Assembly (NCBI GenBank): GCA_036245805.1
Contig: BTRK01000006.1
Location: 27,656,901 to 27,720,900 of the forward strand
Direction of reading: 5' to 3'
Source of the DNA: Pristionchus mayeri
Taxonomy: Eukaryota > Nematoda > Chromadorea > Rhabditida > Neodiplogasteridae
Length of the DNA: 64,000 bases
Below are positions 1 through 11,218 of this stretch, piece by piece; the first letter of the stretch is position 1, and each line of letters starts with the position of its first letter. Below the pieces are notes generated by a model. That model saw nothing but the letters and a program-made list of their open reading frames with translations. It was not told where the DNA came from and made no database searches. The position numbers were made by a program, and so were the translations under genes.

Positions 1-13
1 CCCCTCCCCTTAC

Positions 14-339
14 CCTCCTTAATTTTTGGTGCGATATTCTTCTAGATAGCGATAGGGATCCGTCGTGGTAAGGTTAAGTCAACCGATGGGAAAGTGAAGG
101 GAAGTCAGAATCAGAGGATGGATGAATAATGAAGTGGAAGAGGAGAGGAGGGAGTAGTCGTACCTGATTCGATGATCCTCTCCCACCTGCTTTTCCTCCA
201 CGTTCTCGTCCCAGTGTGGAAAGACTGAGAGAGATAGAGATTGGATGAAGAGAAGGGAGAATCTCACCTTAATCTGAATAGAATTCTCTTTCCCGATGGA
301 GAGTCTGTAGAGGGAATCGGAAGTGGCGAAGTCAGACAT
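14..339 (-). CDS. possible 5' part of a minus-strand gene leaving the left edge
   Basis: An ATG at 339 opens a 24-codon exon (339-268) beginning MSDFATSDSLYRLS and ending at a good donor (AAG|GTGAGA). A 43-nt intron leads to a second open exon from 224, reading SFHTGTRTWRKS, which can end at 187 or 164. A third short exon (41-14) lies between a CTAG acceptor and a GTAAGG donor near the window edge. Only the 187 donor keeps the frame open into exon 3. The intron size and splice signals match the confirmed genes nearby. I do not recognise the protein, and it could be a chance set of splice signals. No domain can be seen. Confidence 0.3.
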
Positions 340-1095
340 CGAGAGAACTGGAAGAGAAGAATTAACGGAGAGTGGAGATATTGAAATGGAAGAATCGAGA
401 AGATATCGAAGGAATGGCATTAAATAGTGAATTGAATAGTTCATTCCGTATGTCGAATGAATGGAGTGGAGTGGGATGAGGGAGGGGATGGTAGAAGGGA
501 GAGAGAGAAGGGGAAAGGAGAGACTTCTATGGGGAAACAGTGCACAACACAGGGAGATCAACGTGTGTGATAGGAGGAATTGACCGATGTCACTCAGGAT
601 TGACGACCAACATTCGCCGAGAATTCGAATGATGATGAGAAGAACTCGCTGAAAGCAGTTATTGCCCTAATCCGATTGTATAATGCAGGATACTGTTGAA
701 GAATTGACCAGGATGTCAGACAAGTATTTTTCATTAGATACACATTCAAGGATACAGTAATTTTTATTAAAAAATACAATCCCTGTTTACCTGATAATTT
801 GATGCTCAACTATTGCATTCGATTTAAAATCATAATTTAGATACATATTTCTAAATTCAAGCAAGTTTAATAGTTACACAGTAGAATGGTCGATTCCATT
901 CATGTTAGTTGGAATGATAAATCACTGCACAGATAATTGGGGAAGTGTGAAGGCACTACAATTGTGTTACTCTGGATTGGAAGATACGTCATTCGAATTA
1001 GATCAGCGAATGGAAACTCACGAGGGAAGAGAGTTATTTGTATACAACTCTTATACTCTATCAATACATACATTCTAATATTACTTAGCATTCGC

Positions 1096-1320
1096 TTAAA
1101 GTTACCCAACAACGACGAAATTGACCCATTATTTTTTGTCCTCCATCGAATAGCCGATGGTTGAATTAGTATAAAATGAATATACAAAAATGCTAAAAAT
1201 CAATAATAGCCTCAAGGGAAAGCCGGAAATGATCCGCGCTCTCTCACTTTTGCATACTCTCTCGTACACGCGACGGGATCAGGGTGAGATCAGGGTTTCG
1301 TCCTTGTTGGGTAACTTTAA
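1096..1320 (+). mobile_element. TTAA-flanked MITE, copy A
   Basis: This is a 225-bp non-coding element with terminal inverted repeats TTAAAGTTACCCAACAA / TTGTTGGGTAACTTTAA. Its interior (TTTTTGTCCTCCATCGAATA, GCTAAAAATCAATAATAGCC, CTCTCACTTTTGCATACTCT) recurs in copies at 27075, 36486, 48109, 48342 and 62962. The TTAA at both ends suggests a piggyBac-type target site. That assignment is inference, because no transposase is present. Confidence 0.8.
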
Positions 1321-1636
1321 AGATCGCTCGTTTACCTTGTGTATTTTTTAAACTTCTTACGATATCGCATCTTCAATAGAATAAAAGGTGTATCTGCAAG
1401 TAGTCACCAGGAATGTCCTATTCCTATTTTCACATCGCTGTTTTTCGTCTTGTGTTCTTTCATTCGGCTGATGACCGAATACAAAGGAACGAGAATTCGA
1501 CATCATTTCAACTTTTCCTACCCTTATTTATATGAAAAGAGAGAGAGAACACGACGAACGATGACTGCAAAATCGGATTAGAGATTATCCGAGGAGAGAG
1601 GGAGAGAGAGAGCGCTGGCCAGAAGAGGAGAGAGGA

Positions 1637-2084
1637 TATCGTACGCGATGAAAATTTAGGAACGTATACCGTGCAATTTCCAAAAATATCATGTTTCGTG
1701 GATTCTGGTGAATTTTTATTTTTACGACTTTTGCTTTTTTGCATTCTTTTTTTAATATGCGTTTTCATAAAACGGATGGGTTTTTACACGGAAATTTGGC
1801 TAGAAATGCTAGAAATGCTCGTGGAAAAAACCATGAAATATTGACGAAATAGTGCTAAAACCCGGTTATGGCTATTTCGTCAATATTGCATAATTTTCGC
1901 GAGCTTTTATTGCATTTCGAGCCATATTTCCGTGTAAAAACCCATCCGTTTTATGAAAACGCATATGAAAAAAAGAATGCAAAAAAGCAAAACTCGTAAA
2001 AATAAAAATTCACCATAATCCACGAAACATGATATTTTTGGAAATTGCACGGTATACGTTCCTAAATTTCCATCACGTACGATA
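1637..2084. repeat. foldback (inverted-repeat) element, 448 bp
   Basis: The left arm from 1637 (TATCGTACGCGATGAAAATT) is mirrored at 2065-2084. The arms run almost to the centre near 1860, where ATATTGACGAAATAG faces CTATTTCGTCAATAT. The arms have diverged by a few substitutions and small indels. No coding capacity was seen. Confidence 0.85.
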
Positions 2085-3746
2085 AGTTCAGTGAACCGGG
2101 AAGAGAAAGAACAGTAACCTCAATAAATGAGCGAAAGTGGGAAGAGTGATTGGAAAAGGATGAGGAGGGCGAGTGAGATGATGTGAATGGAGGGGAAGAA
2201 TGCCCATCCAATAACTGACGACGCCCGCTTCATAAACATTGAAAACGGGAATTTCGTAGCAATTCAATTCGGAGTAGAAAGAAGGGAGCGAGACACTTGG
2301 GGCGAGAAGAATTGCTAATTTACAACTGTATTTTATCTGAATGAGCCATCGGCACGGCAATTGGTGTGACCCCCTCCCCCCCCCCCTCTCCCTCCCTCTC
2401 CCACCCTCTCCCTCCCTCTGCCAACCTTCACCCCTCAGGAAGGAGAGGAATATCAGCGGAGATCGAAAATGAGAACATGAAAATTCGAAGACTCGTGTGC
2501 TAAAGTCGTGGGAGAGATTGAAAGGTAGACTCGGACTTTTGAAGGCATAAAAGTGCTTCGAAATCAAGAGTGGAGATGGGAGTAGATGGAGGAGGGAGTA
2601 AACTGCATGAGTACACGATTCAATCCATCTTAACTCTGATTGAAGTGAAAGAGAAATGAGGAGAACGTGATTGTGAGAAGAAGCGGAACGAGGGAACGGA
2701 GTAGAGCAAAGGAATGATAAGCAGGTACTGGCAAGCAGCCAATTGGAAGAGAGAGGGATCTTCTCTCATCCAAGCAAGAAGGACTCAAATCTCACCTGAT
2801 CCTAGACCAGTCGAGAGAAGGAGAATAAGAGGGAAAACGAGAATTGACCCGAGGGACGAGAGATTGAATGGACTAGTTGCACTTCTTCTATACAATTATC
2901 GAGAGGTTTAGCGGGCCCCCAGTGTGAGAATTCACAGTTCATTCCAAACTTCACTATTTCATTCAGTGCAGGGTTGGTCTGTGAAAATATTCCGGTTCCA
3001 AACCGAAAAAATAAAGAGGGATGTAATCGAAAGTAAGTTTGAGTGAGATGAAAGAAGAGAAGGAAAAGAGATCGCACTAGAGGACTAGTGACCGTATCAG
3101 CGAATTGACTTGGGTACGGAAGTACTCCTTCTCTCTTCTCTCCACGAACGTCTTTGATCCCCTCGAGTAGAGGACACAACACAATCAGTGACTGACAAGT
3201 GAAGTAAAGTACTCTGGGGATGAATAAGTCCCCCCCCCGGTGATTGAAAGACTAAAGAGACGGGCAATAAATCTACTGTTCAACTGATGGAAGTGAGCAG
3301 TTCGATAGCAGAGAAAGACCGGGAACACATAGAGGTGCGCCATGTGAGGAGAGAGAAGAAGAAGAGACCTCAATTAGGTTCGAGATCACAAAAAAATGGT
3401 GCTACTTATGTACTTACTATTTCTTTATAATATAGACTATATTTTAAAAAAATTTAAAAAAGGGGAAATAATTGAAAATTATGTTTTGGATGATTTTGGA
3501 TGTACTTGAACCAAATAGTGTTGATGTCAAGTTTCAATTTTAGGGCCACTGGATAAAACCGAGCCCACTATCCCCCTCCAGATTTTTTAATCGGCATCAA
3601 GTTAGCCACCCATATGTAGTGCTAATCGTACACAATTACCTAGCAAAAAGTTTTTCCGATTTGCAAAGTTACGTCATTTTTAGTCCAGCCGACAACCCTG
3701 GACCGGGACGTATACATCGAATGACACCGTCAACATGAAATTTATA

Positions 3747-3824
3747 GCGTTTAAAATTGAGATAGCACCTCTTTTTCTTAGCTTTCTTTGAAAAAAAAGA
3801 GGTTCTATCTCAATTTTAAACGGA
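3747..3824. repeat. small inverted repeat, about 78 bp
   Basis: GCGTTTAAAATTGAGATAGC on the left is the reverse complement of the right end (CTATCTCAATTTTAAACG), with AAGAGGTGC/AAGAGGTTC continuing the stem. A loop of about 15 nt remains. It is probably a small MITE or the remains of one. Confidence 0.7.
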
Positions 3825-4372
3825 GTTGTGATCATTTAGATGAGCGCAATTTGGCCGTCGAAAAGTGATAATACCAAGTTTGGCCTTCTGAAACTCGACT
3901 ATGACGACCGATATCAAAATTCAGACGACGCAATAAATGGTAGCCAGCTAGGACAAACTTGAATTTTACTGCCGCTGAGCGTTCGATTCTCTCGCGATTC
4001 TTCTCAACCTTTTAATACTACAGTCCCGCACGGTCTCCTCCCAGACGAGAGCGCGGCGTGGCGCGGAGGGTCGCATTAGGTCGCATCACTTCCAAAGGCA
4101 CTTCAAAGTGTTCATTTTTCGCTGAATTTTCGGATGTGGGTTCTTTTAATAACTACCAACCGATCTGCGAAATCTGCTATTCAAAATATTCAGTTTGAAT
4201 TATCGTGGGGTGGGTTATCCTTATTATTTCCCTCTCCTCCGCTCCCCTCATTTCACTACGACACCGCTGAGATCATACGAAGTGTTGAGTAAATAGAGAT
4301 CATACGAAGTGTTGAGTAATGTTTATCACAGTTCATGTCAATGAATCTCCGAGTAGTAAGGGTAAAGGAGTG

Positions 4373-6262
4373 TTAGTTGGAAGGAACTTCTTCGGATTCA
4401 TATCCTGAATCTGAGGAGAGAGAGATGAATGAAGACTTGGGAGACATCGTAGTGCAGATGACGGAATGAAGTTTGGAGGAGGGCGGTCGGTGGTAGATCT
4501 TGACGTTCACTTGAATATTTGGACTGAGGGAAGGGACATCTCTTGAATTCGTCCATTGGAGGAGAGACAACTCGAACTTCTGTAGAGATCAAAGATCATC
4601 GAGGGGGAGAGTGACGGGGGCAACCTTCGACTTCGTGCTTTTGTGGTCGGCAAAGAGTCGGGATTCGATCCACTCCGACAATTGGCATAAGTTGCGTCCA
4701 TTTGAGACGGCGACTATCGATCCTGGATGGGGAATGATGAGGAGAAGGAGAAAAGAGACTCGAACCAGTCCTGTTGCGATCGTGAGCATGAGAGTCCAGC
4801 ACACAGAAGAGGTCGATGTCTTTCCTGCAATCACCTCCGTTCTCCCCCCCCCCCTCCTCCCCCCCCCCCCTCCTCCTTCCCTCCCCTACTCCCTACCTGT
4901 ACACGAGGGAGACCGCCTTCTCGCAGGAAATGAGCATGAAGCAGAATATCTTCCATTCGGAGAGACTCCGACTGAATAATATGGAGGAGAGGGAGGAGGG
5001 GGAAGGGGGGGGGGGTACTCACTGTTTGAGTGCGTGTCTCACGTATCGATGGAGATGCTTGCCCACAGGTCCCTTCACAGCGACATAATCGACCTGCAAC
5101 TCCTTCCTTCTCCCTTCTCTCTCCTGCTCTCACTTCATTCATCACTGATCGATTGTCGCCCTTCGCTTCTCCTGACCCTCCCATCACGAATCTGAGGCTG
5201 TCTCTCTCATTCTCTCATTCCCTCTTCTCCTCTCACCGATTCCTCGCTTGGAGTGCATCAGGAGTAGTGATGATCTCCTTGAGTGGAGCGGTCTTTCCAG
5301 CATACATCACTGAGTCTCTGAATGATCTTCCCCCCACAGTTACAGTATCTCCTCACTTTCCTCTCTTCTTCTCTTCATCGTACATCTTGTTCCCAGTCAC
5401 AATCGCTTCCTTCATCAGTCGAAGGAGTTCGGGAGGGCACACTTTGTACTGGGATCACTCCATTCCCTCCCTCATCCCTCATTTGACCTACCCAATTCAT
5501 GGCGATTGACTCTCCTTCTGTCAATCCTTCCCTTCTTCGATCGAACATCAATGCGTTCGACACTCTCTCGTCACTCAAATCATTTCCTTATGCCTCAAAG
5601 ATCAAAGATCAAGGGGAGTACCTGTAGAAGGAGCTTGCAATGCTGAGAGTGATGAGAGTGCATGCATTCGACATCGATCTCCTCCTTTCCAGTCGTGACT
5701 GAGAAAGCCACAATGGAAATTCCCAGTAGCAAAGTACCTTAAGATATCATCATTAGATATGCTCAGTGTACTGTATTCCGTCGTACGGTAGCTCACGTCA
5801 GAATTTGTCTTCGGGAGAACTACGAGTTCTAATTTTCGATGCAGAGATCTCAGACCATTTTTTGTTAGTTCGCTGAAAACAAGGAAAACGAGCAGAGAGA
5901 GAGAGAGAGAGAGAGAAAAGGGAATCGAAATTGCGCTAAAGTGACAACGAGATGTCATCAGAATGTGTAATTGAGGAGAGGAAGGAGGAGGGGGGGGGGG
6001 GGCTTACAGTAATTGCGAGTCAGATTTGTGAGCGGCCTGGAACGGCTCTTCCTCTTCTTCTTTCATTGGTTCCTTGTGTGAACTCTCCTGGGGAGGAGCA
6101 GAACTGATACTGAAAAAGATAGAGAGAGGGTATGGTAGACATGCGGGGGCACGGTATTCAATGAGTACGACACCTCGGAGTGAGTTGTTTCTCGTCAGAT
6201 CCTTGCTTTCCAGAGGAAATGCCCAGCCACTTGTAGAGTCGTCGACCGCCCAGCAGACACAT
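4373..6262 (-). CDS. putative cysteine-protease-like protein (deubiquitinase-like fold?), 373 aa
   Basis: Twelve exons on the minus strand keep one frame: 6262-6174, 6109-6008, 5872-5797, 5698-5622, 5573-5492, 5448-5357, 5317-5237, 5106-5023, 4971-4897, 4824-4766, 4722-4625, 4579-4373. The introns are mostly 40-70 nt. The protein starts MCLLGGRRLYKW, has an acidic stretch (MKEEEEEPFQ), then a domain with SMSNACTLITLSIASSFYR (about residues 120-140), CPPELLRLMKEAIVTGNKMY, DYVAVKGPVGKHLHRYV and LFCVLDSHAHDRNRTGS. A small-Cys-Thr motif followed about 140 residues later by F-x-LFDSH-like sequence is a pattern I associate with herpes-tegument/OTU-like cysteine proteases in invertebrate genomes. 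Cys would be the nucleophile and the His/Asp of DSHAHD the partners. The function is inference. The C-terminus is Ser-rich (SLSSDSGYESEEVPSN). Confidence 0.7.
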
Positions 6263-6324
6263 TAGGAGAGGGAATGAAGAGAGAGAAGGGAATCAATCTA
6301 TATGCAAACGAATCGATGTGAATA

Positions 6325-6858
6325 CCCCTCCTTCCACTAAATACTACCTTCACTTCCCCTCCTTCCACTAAATACTACCTTCACTTCCCCTCCTTCCACT
6401 AAATACTACCTTCACTTCCCCTCCTTCCACTAAATACTACCTTCACTTCCCCTCCTTCCACTAAATACTACCTTCACTTCCCCTCCTTCCACTAAATACT
6501 ACCTTCACTTCCCCTCCTTCCACTAAATACTACCTTCACTTCCCCTCCTTCCACTAAATACTACCTTCACTTCCCCTCCTTCCACTAAATACTACCTTCA
6601 CTTCCCCTCCTTCCACTAAATACTACCTTCACTTCCCCTCCTTCCACTAAATACTACCTTCACTTCCCCTCCTTCCACTAAATACTACCTTCACTTCCCC
6701 TCCTTCCACTAAATACTACCTTCACTTCCCCTCCTTCCACTAAATACTACCTTCACTTCCCCTCCTTCCACTAAATACTACCTTCACTTCCCCTCCTTCC
6801 ACTAAATACTACCTTCATTTCCCCTCCTTCCACTAAATACTACCTTCACTTCCCCTCC
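6325..6858. repeat. 31-bp minisatellite, about 17 copies
   Basis: A near-identical 31-bp unit (begins CACTTCCCCTCCTTCCACTA, continues AATACTACCTT) is repeated head to tail without spacers. One copy near 6816 has CATTT for CACTT. The array begins 63 bp upstream of the minus-strand start codon at 6262, so it occupies that gene's promoter-proximal region. The near-perfect identity implies recent expansion or homogenisation. Confidence 0.95.
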
Positions 6859-9800
6859 TTACTTTCTCATTTTTTTCAGTTTATCCTATCTATTTTCCTA
6901 TTCATGGCCCATTTCTCAGTTGTAGATCAGTGATAAGTTCTTACAATTAGAATGAGAATTTCCCCTCTCTTCCATCTACCGATAATCAGCTCTTCCTTTT
7001 TCATTCGTCATCTTCTCTTTCAGCCCATCGAGGAAATCTTGTGGGAGATTCTCACTCTTCTCACTCGGGTTTCAGACTTGCATGGGAGTGGATGGGCAAG
7101 GGAAAAGGGATGGGTGACCAATACGAGATAACCACATTGCTAACCTTCGAATATTCTTACGGAGTGAACATCATCACTTTTTCATTGTTGTTGGGATGAT
7201 TCGTTCATATTTGGGGTAAATGGTGTCTATGCCAGTTGTCAGTTTCTTCTTCTTCTTCTCTCTTGTTGCACTATCCCCTCTCTTCCTCTTTACTTCTTCA
7301 CTCAATCCTAATCGGAAGTTTCATCGTTCTATTCTCCTTTCTCTCTCTTGCCTTCTTTAATATTTCATTCTATTTCTCTATCAACTGATTACTCGCTCGT
7401 CTCTCTTCTATTCCTCTTTTCTATTTCACTTCAACAAATTCCGTGATATGATATGTAAGCCTTCCACAAATTCCCTCAATCTGGAGTTATCTTCTTGCTT
7501 ATGTATTCCAAAAAGGGCTGGCTAAATCAAGTAAATCTCTCGGGTCTTCACCGTTCTCAATAATTGTCTATATTTGTCTCTCTTCCTTCAACTTCAATAG
7601 CAACGGCTCAAATAAGCATTTAGTGTGACAAAGAAAGAAGTGGATGGTTGTCATTGCCTGCATTGCATCCCTTCTCCACGACAGAGAGAGTCTTCATCCG
7701 TATCTCTCCATTCCTGTACTTCTCTTTGCCTGAGGGCTAGTTTAATTGAACCCTTCTTCGTCTCTTTCAGACACTTTATAAATTCGTCATCCGTTCTCAA
7801 AGTGGATTGTAATCGTACAGTGAGGGCGAGTCCAAATCCGCATCCTCTCCCTCAAATGTCATAGTCGTAGTCTTCTTTTCTTCTCCCCAGTTTATTCCTT
7901 TCTCCGTAACTTCGTTTCTTCGAGGCCAATGCCATCCCCCATCCCCCATTCCTCATTCACGTCACTCCCGTCCGTCTTCCACTCTCCGATTACGGTAGCA
8001 TCGCGATCGATTATTTCATTCATTGGAAAGCGAACTCTTCGATGTCATCCCTTTCATCCTTCCTTACGAGTACCCATTCCATCACTCGCTTTTCACTTCG
8101 AATATCCTCTTTCAATTGAGAGAAAGAGGACCGATTTCTCCATCTGAGGCCAATTTACCTTTACGGAGGGATTGACTTCACTTTTCTCCCACTCAATCTC
8201 GGCTTTCCAGAATATCCCTCCGTAGTGGCTGACCTCTCCCAAGGGAAGAGAGAGGGGGGGGGGGCTCTTCTTTATCTGGAGGGATGACATCACCTCTCTA
8301 TCTCTTCTCCGAACGTGCAGTGGAAGAAATTAACCGTGCAGTTGAATATTGAGGAAATTTGGGAAATCCGTCGATCCGAGAGTGAAACGTAGAATAGAAT
8401 AGGTGGAAATGTTTGGCCCACTAATGGAGGTTATCCAATGGACTCACTAGTAGTCCTGTTAGCTCGAGTTTCACTCGTCGAGCACTTGCACTCGACGAGT
8501 CATTTTCATTCACACTCGTTTTGACCGGTGACTCGCGAGTGAAAAGTGGAAAACGACTCGCGAATGAAGAGGACTCGAGAGTGAAACTCGCGAGTGCCTT
8601 TCTTTAGAGAGGACACTCGCTAGTGCCTTTGTTCGAGAGTGAAATTGGTTCGGGGACAATAGACCGATCACCGCTCAGAGCGAGAGAACAGATGAGGAAT
8701 GAACTCGCGAGTGGCACTTACGAGTGCCTCGTGCTCTCGAGTATTTTGAACAAAGGCACTCGCGAGTGCCTTTGTTTCGCGAGTGATTTAATCAATTTCA
8801 CTCGCGAGTGACGAGTTACTCGACATAACAGGTCTACTCACTACCCTCTTTCGTCTATTCTCCGACAAGACTCTATCAATAATTCTTTCCTCTTCATTCT
8901 TCTCAATCTGCGTCACAATTCGAGGGAACGACCTTCTCGTTTCAACTCATCGAAGGAATCAATCGAAAGAATCTCCAGTCTCTCAATCACTCAACCCTCA
9001 GATTAGACTATTCCTCTGAGATGGAAGGAGTGACTAGATCGAATCTCCTCCCATCTACGAGAATATCTCACTACGAGGTGGAAAACACTCACAGTCCTTT
9101 GTCCACTCGATGAGTTATGCACGAGACCCCCCCCCCTCCTCTCCCCCCCCCCTTCTCTCTCTCTCTCTCTCTTGGTAGATCTGAATTGTAGTCACTGAAA
9201 GGACGAGAGAACTCTTTGCCAGAATTCTAGTGATATCATTCAGTGAAAAGGACTTCTACTGCAATCACTTCCCTATCTCATTTCAATTCTTTTGTCATTT
9301 ATTCACCCAATTGTGGGACATTTGCCCTCTCCTAGCCCCTTTCTCCTCTAGTCTTTTCTTTCTTCCATTCCACATTCAATCTAACATCTACAACATTCTC
9401 ACTTACGAGTTCATCAACGGAATTCCGCGGCTCGGCGTACAATTGAATGCAGATCCTGAGAATTTAGTTATTATTGAGAATTGTGTTAGCATGGTGGACT
9501 GATAGATTGGGTGTCCTCTCGCTCCTCTCTGTTCTTGGTTCCTTGTAATGGCCACTCGTCCATCCTCTCCTTCGGATAATTACTTCCTCTTCATTATCTT
9601 TAGTCCATCTTCGTTTGTTTTGGCATCACAATCAATTAGTCTCGTCCCTTCTCACCTCTAATCTCGGTTGAATGATTCTATTGGAAGGACTGCTTGGATG
9701 GACAAAGGGAGAGATCTCGAAATGAGATCCCTCCTTCCCTCTCTAAGAATGAGGGAGATGCAGATGATGCTCGTGTCTCCGTTGCCCCTAGTGAACTCCC

Positions 9801-11218
9801 CCTCCTCCCCTTCACCACACTCTCGTCTCATTCTCCATTTTGCATCCTTCCTCGTATACGTGTAGGAATCGAATGCAAGACCCCAGTTATTTTAAAGGAA
9901 GCCTGCTACGCTCTTACTATGATCCTACTATCAATTTCTACTACTAGGATACGGGCAAGAATCGCACTAGGAAAATAATACAAGAGGTTGGGAAGGACAT
10001 TGGATGCAAAATTTCAACTATTATATCATTTCATCTCTCATAAAGAAACCCATGGAGATTCCCATTCTAAGATTGTCTCATTCCACTTCCCATTTGACAA
10101 TGTTTCACTTCTGCCTCTCTCTGACCTCGTGGGTGGATCCTCTCTGGGGATAAATCCAGTTCACTTCTCCCAACGCCCTTCTTCCATTCTCCGGTCGCAG
10201 TCTTCTCTATAGTTAGCACTACAACACTCCTACTCTTTGTTTTTCTCCGACTCCTTGCTTTTTGAGATTTCATTGTGTTCTGCTGCGATCCCTTTCTCTC
10301 CATCCCATCATCGCCCCCCTTTATCCCTTCAATTCCATTCAAATCTCTGTCCTTCTCAAGTCCTTCCGTCCCCTAAATGGCGACAGTCTTCTCTCTATCC
10401 TATTCCCTATCATTTCCTCTAGAGGATTCAATGGGCGTGGTCTAGTCGAGATCCTTCCCTCCTCCTCTTCCCCCCACTCACTTTTGATACTACTCTTCCT
10501 CTTTTATTCTATTCTCACTTAATTTCAGATTGGAGCTTTTCTCATTTTCTCTCCATGTTTCACACTCATCACATTACCTCGACACGACTCTCCTTTTACT
10601 TCCCAGTTCCATTCTCTCCTTTCCTCCATTCCTTCACATTCACAGTCTTCGTTCCATAGGAATCTATCATCTCATATCTCTGATCTTACCCATCCACCTC
10701 TTCACTCCTCTCCTCCTCCATCTACACTTCATCTCTCTCCTCCAGCTCCATTCCTCTTCTCTTCTCCACTTTTCCTTCCTTCTCCCACACATTTCTTCTT
10801 ATTTTCAATACCGATCAATTGATAGACTGCAATATCAATTCCAGATACTCATTCGAATGGGTCCATTCCCATTGTGGATTCCCAATCCGGAGAGAAGTCA
10901 TGGGGTTACGCCCCCTTTAGCTCCCCTCACTTCTCTCCTTCTTCTCTTATCTCACTTGATCCTAATGAGGATTCCCCATCTCCTCCCCCTTGTCTTACCC
11001 CAGTCAGTCTACCCCCTTACACACCTATCACTCCTTCAATGACGTACTCCACATTTCTTCCTTCACTTGACTATCAATTCCCTTCCCATTTCATTCTTCC
11101 GAATTCTCCCATGCACATGTTATCACTTCTCCCACGTTCCGAATTCCTCCACCACCGTATCCCTCCTCTCCCCCCCCTTCCCCCTCTCCCTTCACTTCTG
11201 TCCTTGCAGGGTCACTAG
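6859..11218. other. gene-free, pyrimidine-rich interval
   Basis: No exon chain with consistent splice signals was found here. Open frames between 7600 and 11200 are rich in Ser, Leu, Pro and His from CT-rich DNA and resemble no protein. The interval contains the CTCGCGAG foldback at 8455-8832, and C runs followed by a CT repeat at 9120-9175. Part of it may be upstream or 5' non-coding sequence of the neuropeptide gene at 11219. Confidence 0.55.
8455..8832. mobile_element. foldback element built from CACTCGCGAGTG palindromes
   Basis: The termini CCTGTTAGCTCGAGTTTCAC and (reversed) CCTGTTATGTCGAGTAACTC form inverted repeats. Inside, the self-complementary word CTCGCGAG or close variants occurs about ten times, often as CACTCGCGAGTGCCTTTGTT and its reverse. 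Every part of the 378 bp can therefore pair with several others. A target duplication was not clear. No coding sequence is present. Confidence 0.75.

Larger units (their letters stand above)
340..4372. other. gene-free interval with repeats
   Basis: No convincing exon chain was found on either strand. The interval holds a TTAA MITE (1096-1320), a foldback element (1637-2084), a C-rich run near 2370-2420, a small inverted repeat (3747-3824) and a duplicated 24-bp word at about 4270-4318 (GAGATCATACGAAGTGTTGA twice, close together). Purine-rich, low-complexity DNA between about 2100 and 3400 produces long open frames with poor amino-acid composition. Confidence 0.6.

Noticed and set aside
79..561. 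160-aa minus-strand open frame as one exon
   Set aside because: It crosses good donor/acceptor sites and its N-terminal part is low complexity; only the spliced fragments from 339 look plausible.
4611..5509. Plus-strand frames over the 4.4-6.3 kb gene
   Set aside because: They are antisense to the 12-exon minus-strand model and are Ser/Pro-rich from C runs.
6325..6858. Possible CRISPR-like array
   Set aside because: The 31-bp units are contiguous with no unique spacers, and the genome is eukaryotic. It is a minisatellite.
10530..11042. 170-aa Ser/Leu/His-rich open frame
   Set aside because: CT-rich low-complexity DNA gives the long frame; no splice sites, domain or plausible composition.
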